64,000 nt of DNA, from positions 1-64,000 of the forward strand of contig JAJFHQ010000064.1 of the NCBI GenBank assembly GCA_021775525.1, in the 5' to 3' direction. This document shows positions 63,977-64,000 of the stretch, piece by piece; position 1 is the stretch's first letter; the number at the start of each line of letters is the position of its first letter. A program made the position numbers and the translations under genes. This DNA is from Hyphomicrobiales bacterium. Its GTDB lineage: Bacteria; Pseudomonadota; Alphaproteobacteria; Rhizobiales; Methyloligellaceae. The notes beneath the pieces were generated by a model that saw nothing but the letters and a program-made list of their open reading frames with translations, was not told where the DNA came from and made no database searches.

Positions 63977-64000
63977 CTCAGTCCTCCATACTTAGCCTGC

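Noticed and set aside
1-64000. Mobile elements, prophage, CRISPR arrays, rRNA operons, cobalamin riboswitch
   Set aside because: No transposase, integrase, direct-repeat array, rRNA sequence or riboswitch core was recognised while reading both strands; the tRNA genes show no attached integrase or duplicated tRNA end.

Overview
The window looks like a chromosomal segment of an alphaproteobacterium, probably from the Hyphomicrobiales/Parvibaculales side of the class. The signs are: uncharacterised families typical of that class (a TIGR02301-like protein, a TIGR03808-like Tat protein, a 17-kDa-antigen-type surface protein), a split glyQ/glyS glycyl-tRNA synthetase, an NrtR-controlled nadABC operon, a PPi-type pyruvate phosphate dikinase, and a gene block HDAC-like/xseB/dxs/tlyA/RNA methyltransferase. 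G+C is about 55-60 % by eye. I cannot name a genus. Genes are densely packed, often with ATGA overlaps. I see no insertion sequence, prophage, CRISPR array or rRNA.

Layout. 1-2.0 kb: a HerA-like ATPase cut by the window edge, and a divergent DUF4332 gene ended by a clear intrinsic terminator. 2.1-10.5 kb, plus strand: an unusual acyl-CoA dehydrogenase homologue, both methylmalonyl-CoA mutase subunits, the MeaB chaperone, a pyroglutamyl peptidase and a Tat-exported beta-helix protein. 10.5-17.3 kb, minus strand: a complete type I secretion apparatus (TolC, LssB-like ABC transporter, a small exported Cys protein, HlyD) followed by an asparaginase; no secreted substrate gene is present. 17.6-18.2 kb: tRNA-Gln and tRNA-Pro with a possible 47-residue membrane protein between them. 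18.3-31.2 kb: mixed metabolic and exported genes, including a transaminase, a transglutaminase-like exported protein, pdxH, fabI, aroC and a sirtuin. 29.9-36.4 kb, minus strand: histone-deacetylase-like hydrolase, xseB, CoA-transferase, dxs, tlyA and a TRAM-type RNA methyltransferase. 36.5-42.3 kb: a second, orthodox acyl-CoA dehydrogenase, Sua5, a 10-cysteine secreted peptide, a D-2-hydroxyacid oxidase, a GNAT and an SRAP (YedK/HMCES) protein. 42.4-46.2 kb: NUDIX, DUF3179 and several unknown exported proteins. 46.2-55.0 kb: dihydroorotase, then ygfZ-tag-HD-PTP-nrtR-nadA-nadB-nadC on the plus strand. 55.0-64.0 kb, minus strand: SleB-type cell-wall hydrolase, ppdK, VOC protein, glyS-glyQ, a small membrane protein and an S49 peptidase.

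How genes work together. The acyl-CoA dehydrogenase homologue at 2127 lacks a Glu at both positions where this family normally has its catalytic base. It keeps an arginine at residue 84, as in the 3-sulfinopropionyl-CoA desulfinase subfamily. Lying directly upstream of mutAB-meaB, it could release propionyl-CoA that is then passed through methylmalonyl-CoA to succinyl-CoA. This is the best candidate here for an undescribed metabolic module. The NAD genes form a compact regulon: a NUDIX-fold NrtR-type repressor is followed by a perfect 10-bp-arm palindrome lying on the predicted -10 box of nadABC. A sirtuin with the acidic-acyl (desuccinylase) signature at 29 kb consumes NAD.

Other points include a G+C dip confined to the 3' half of glyS (a mosaic signal in a housekeeping gene), a 182-bp antiparallel overlap of two coding regions near 19.1 kb, and several perfect inverted repeats upstream of operons. 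Domain assignments come from reading translated sequence and memory of families; no database search was run.
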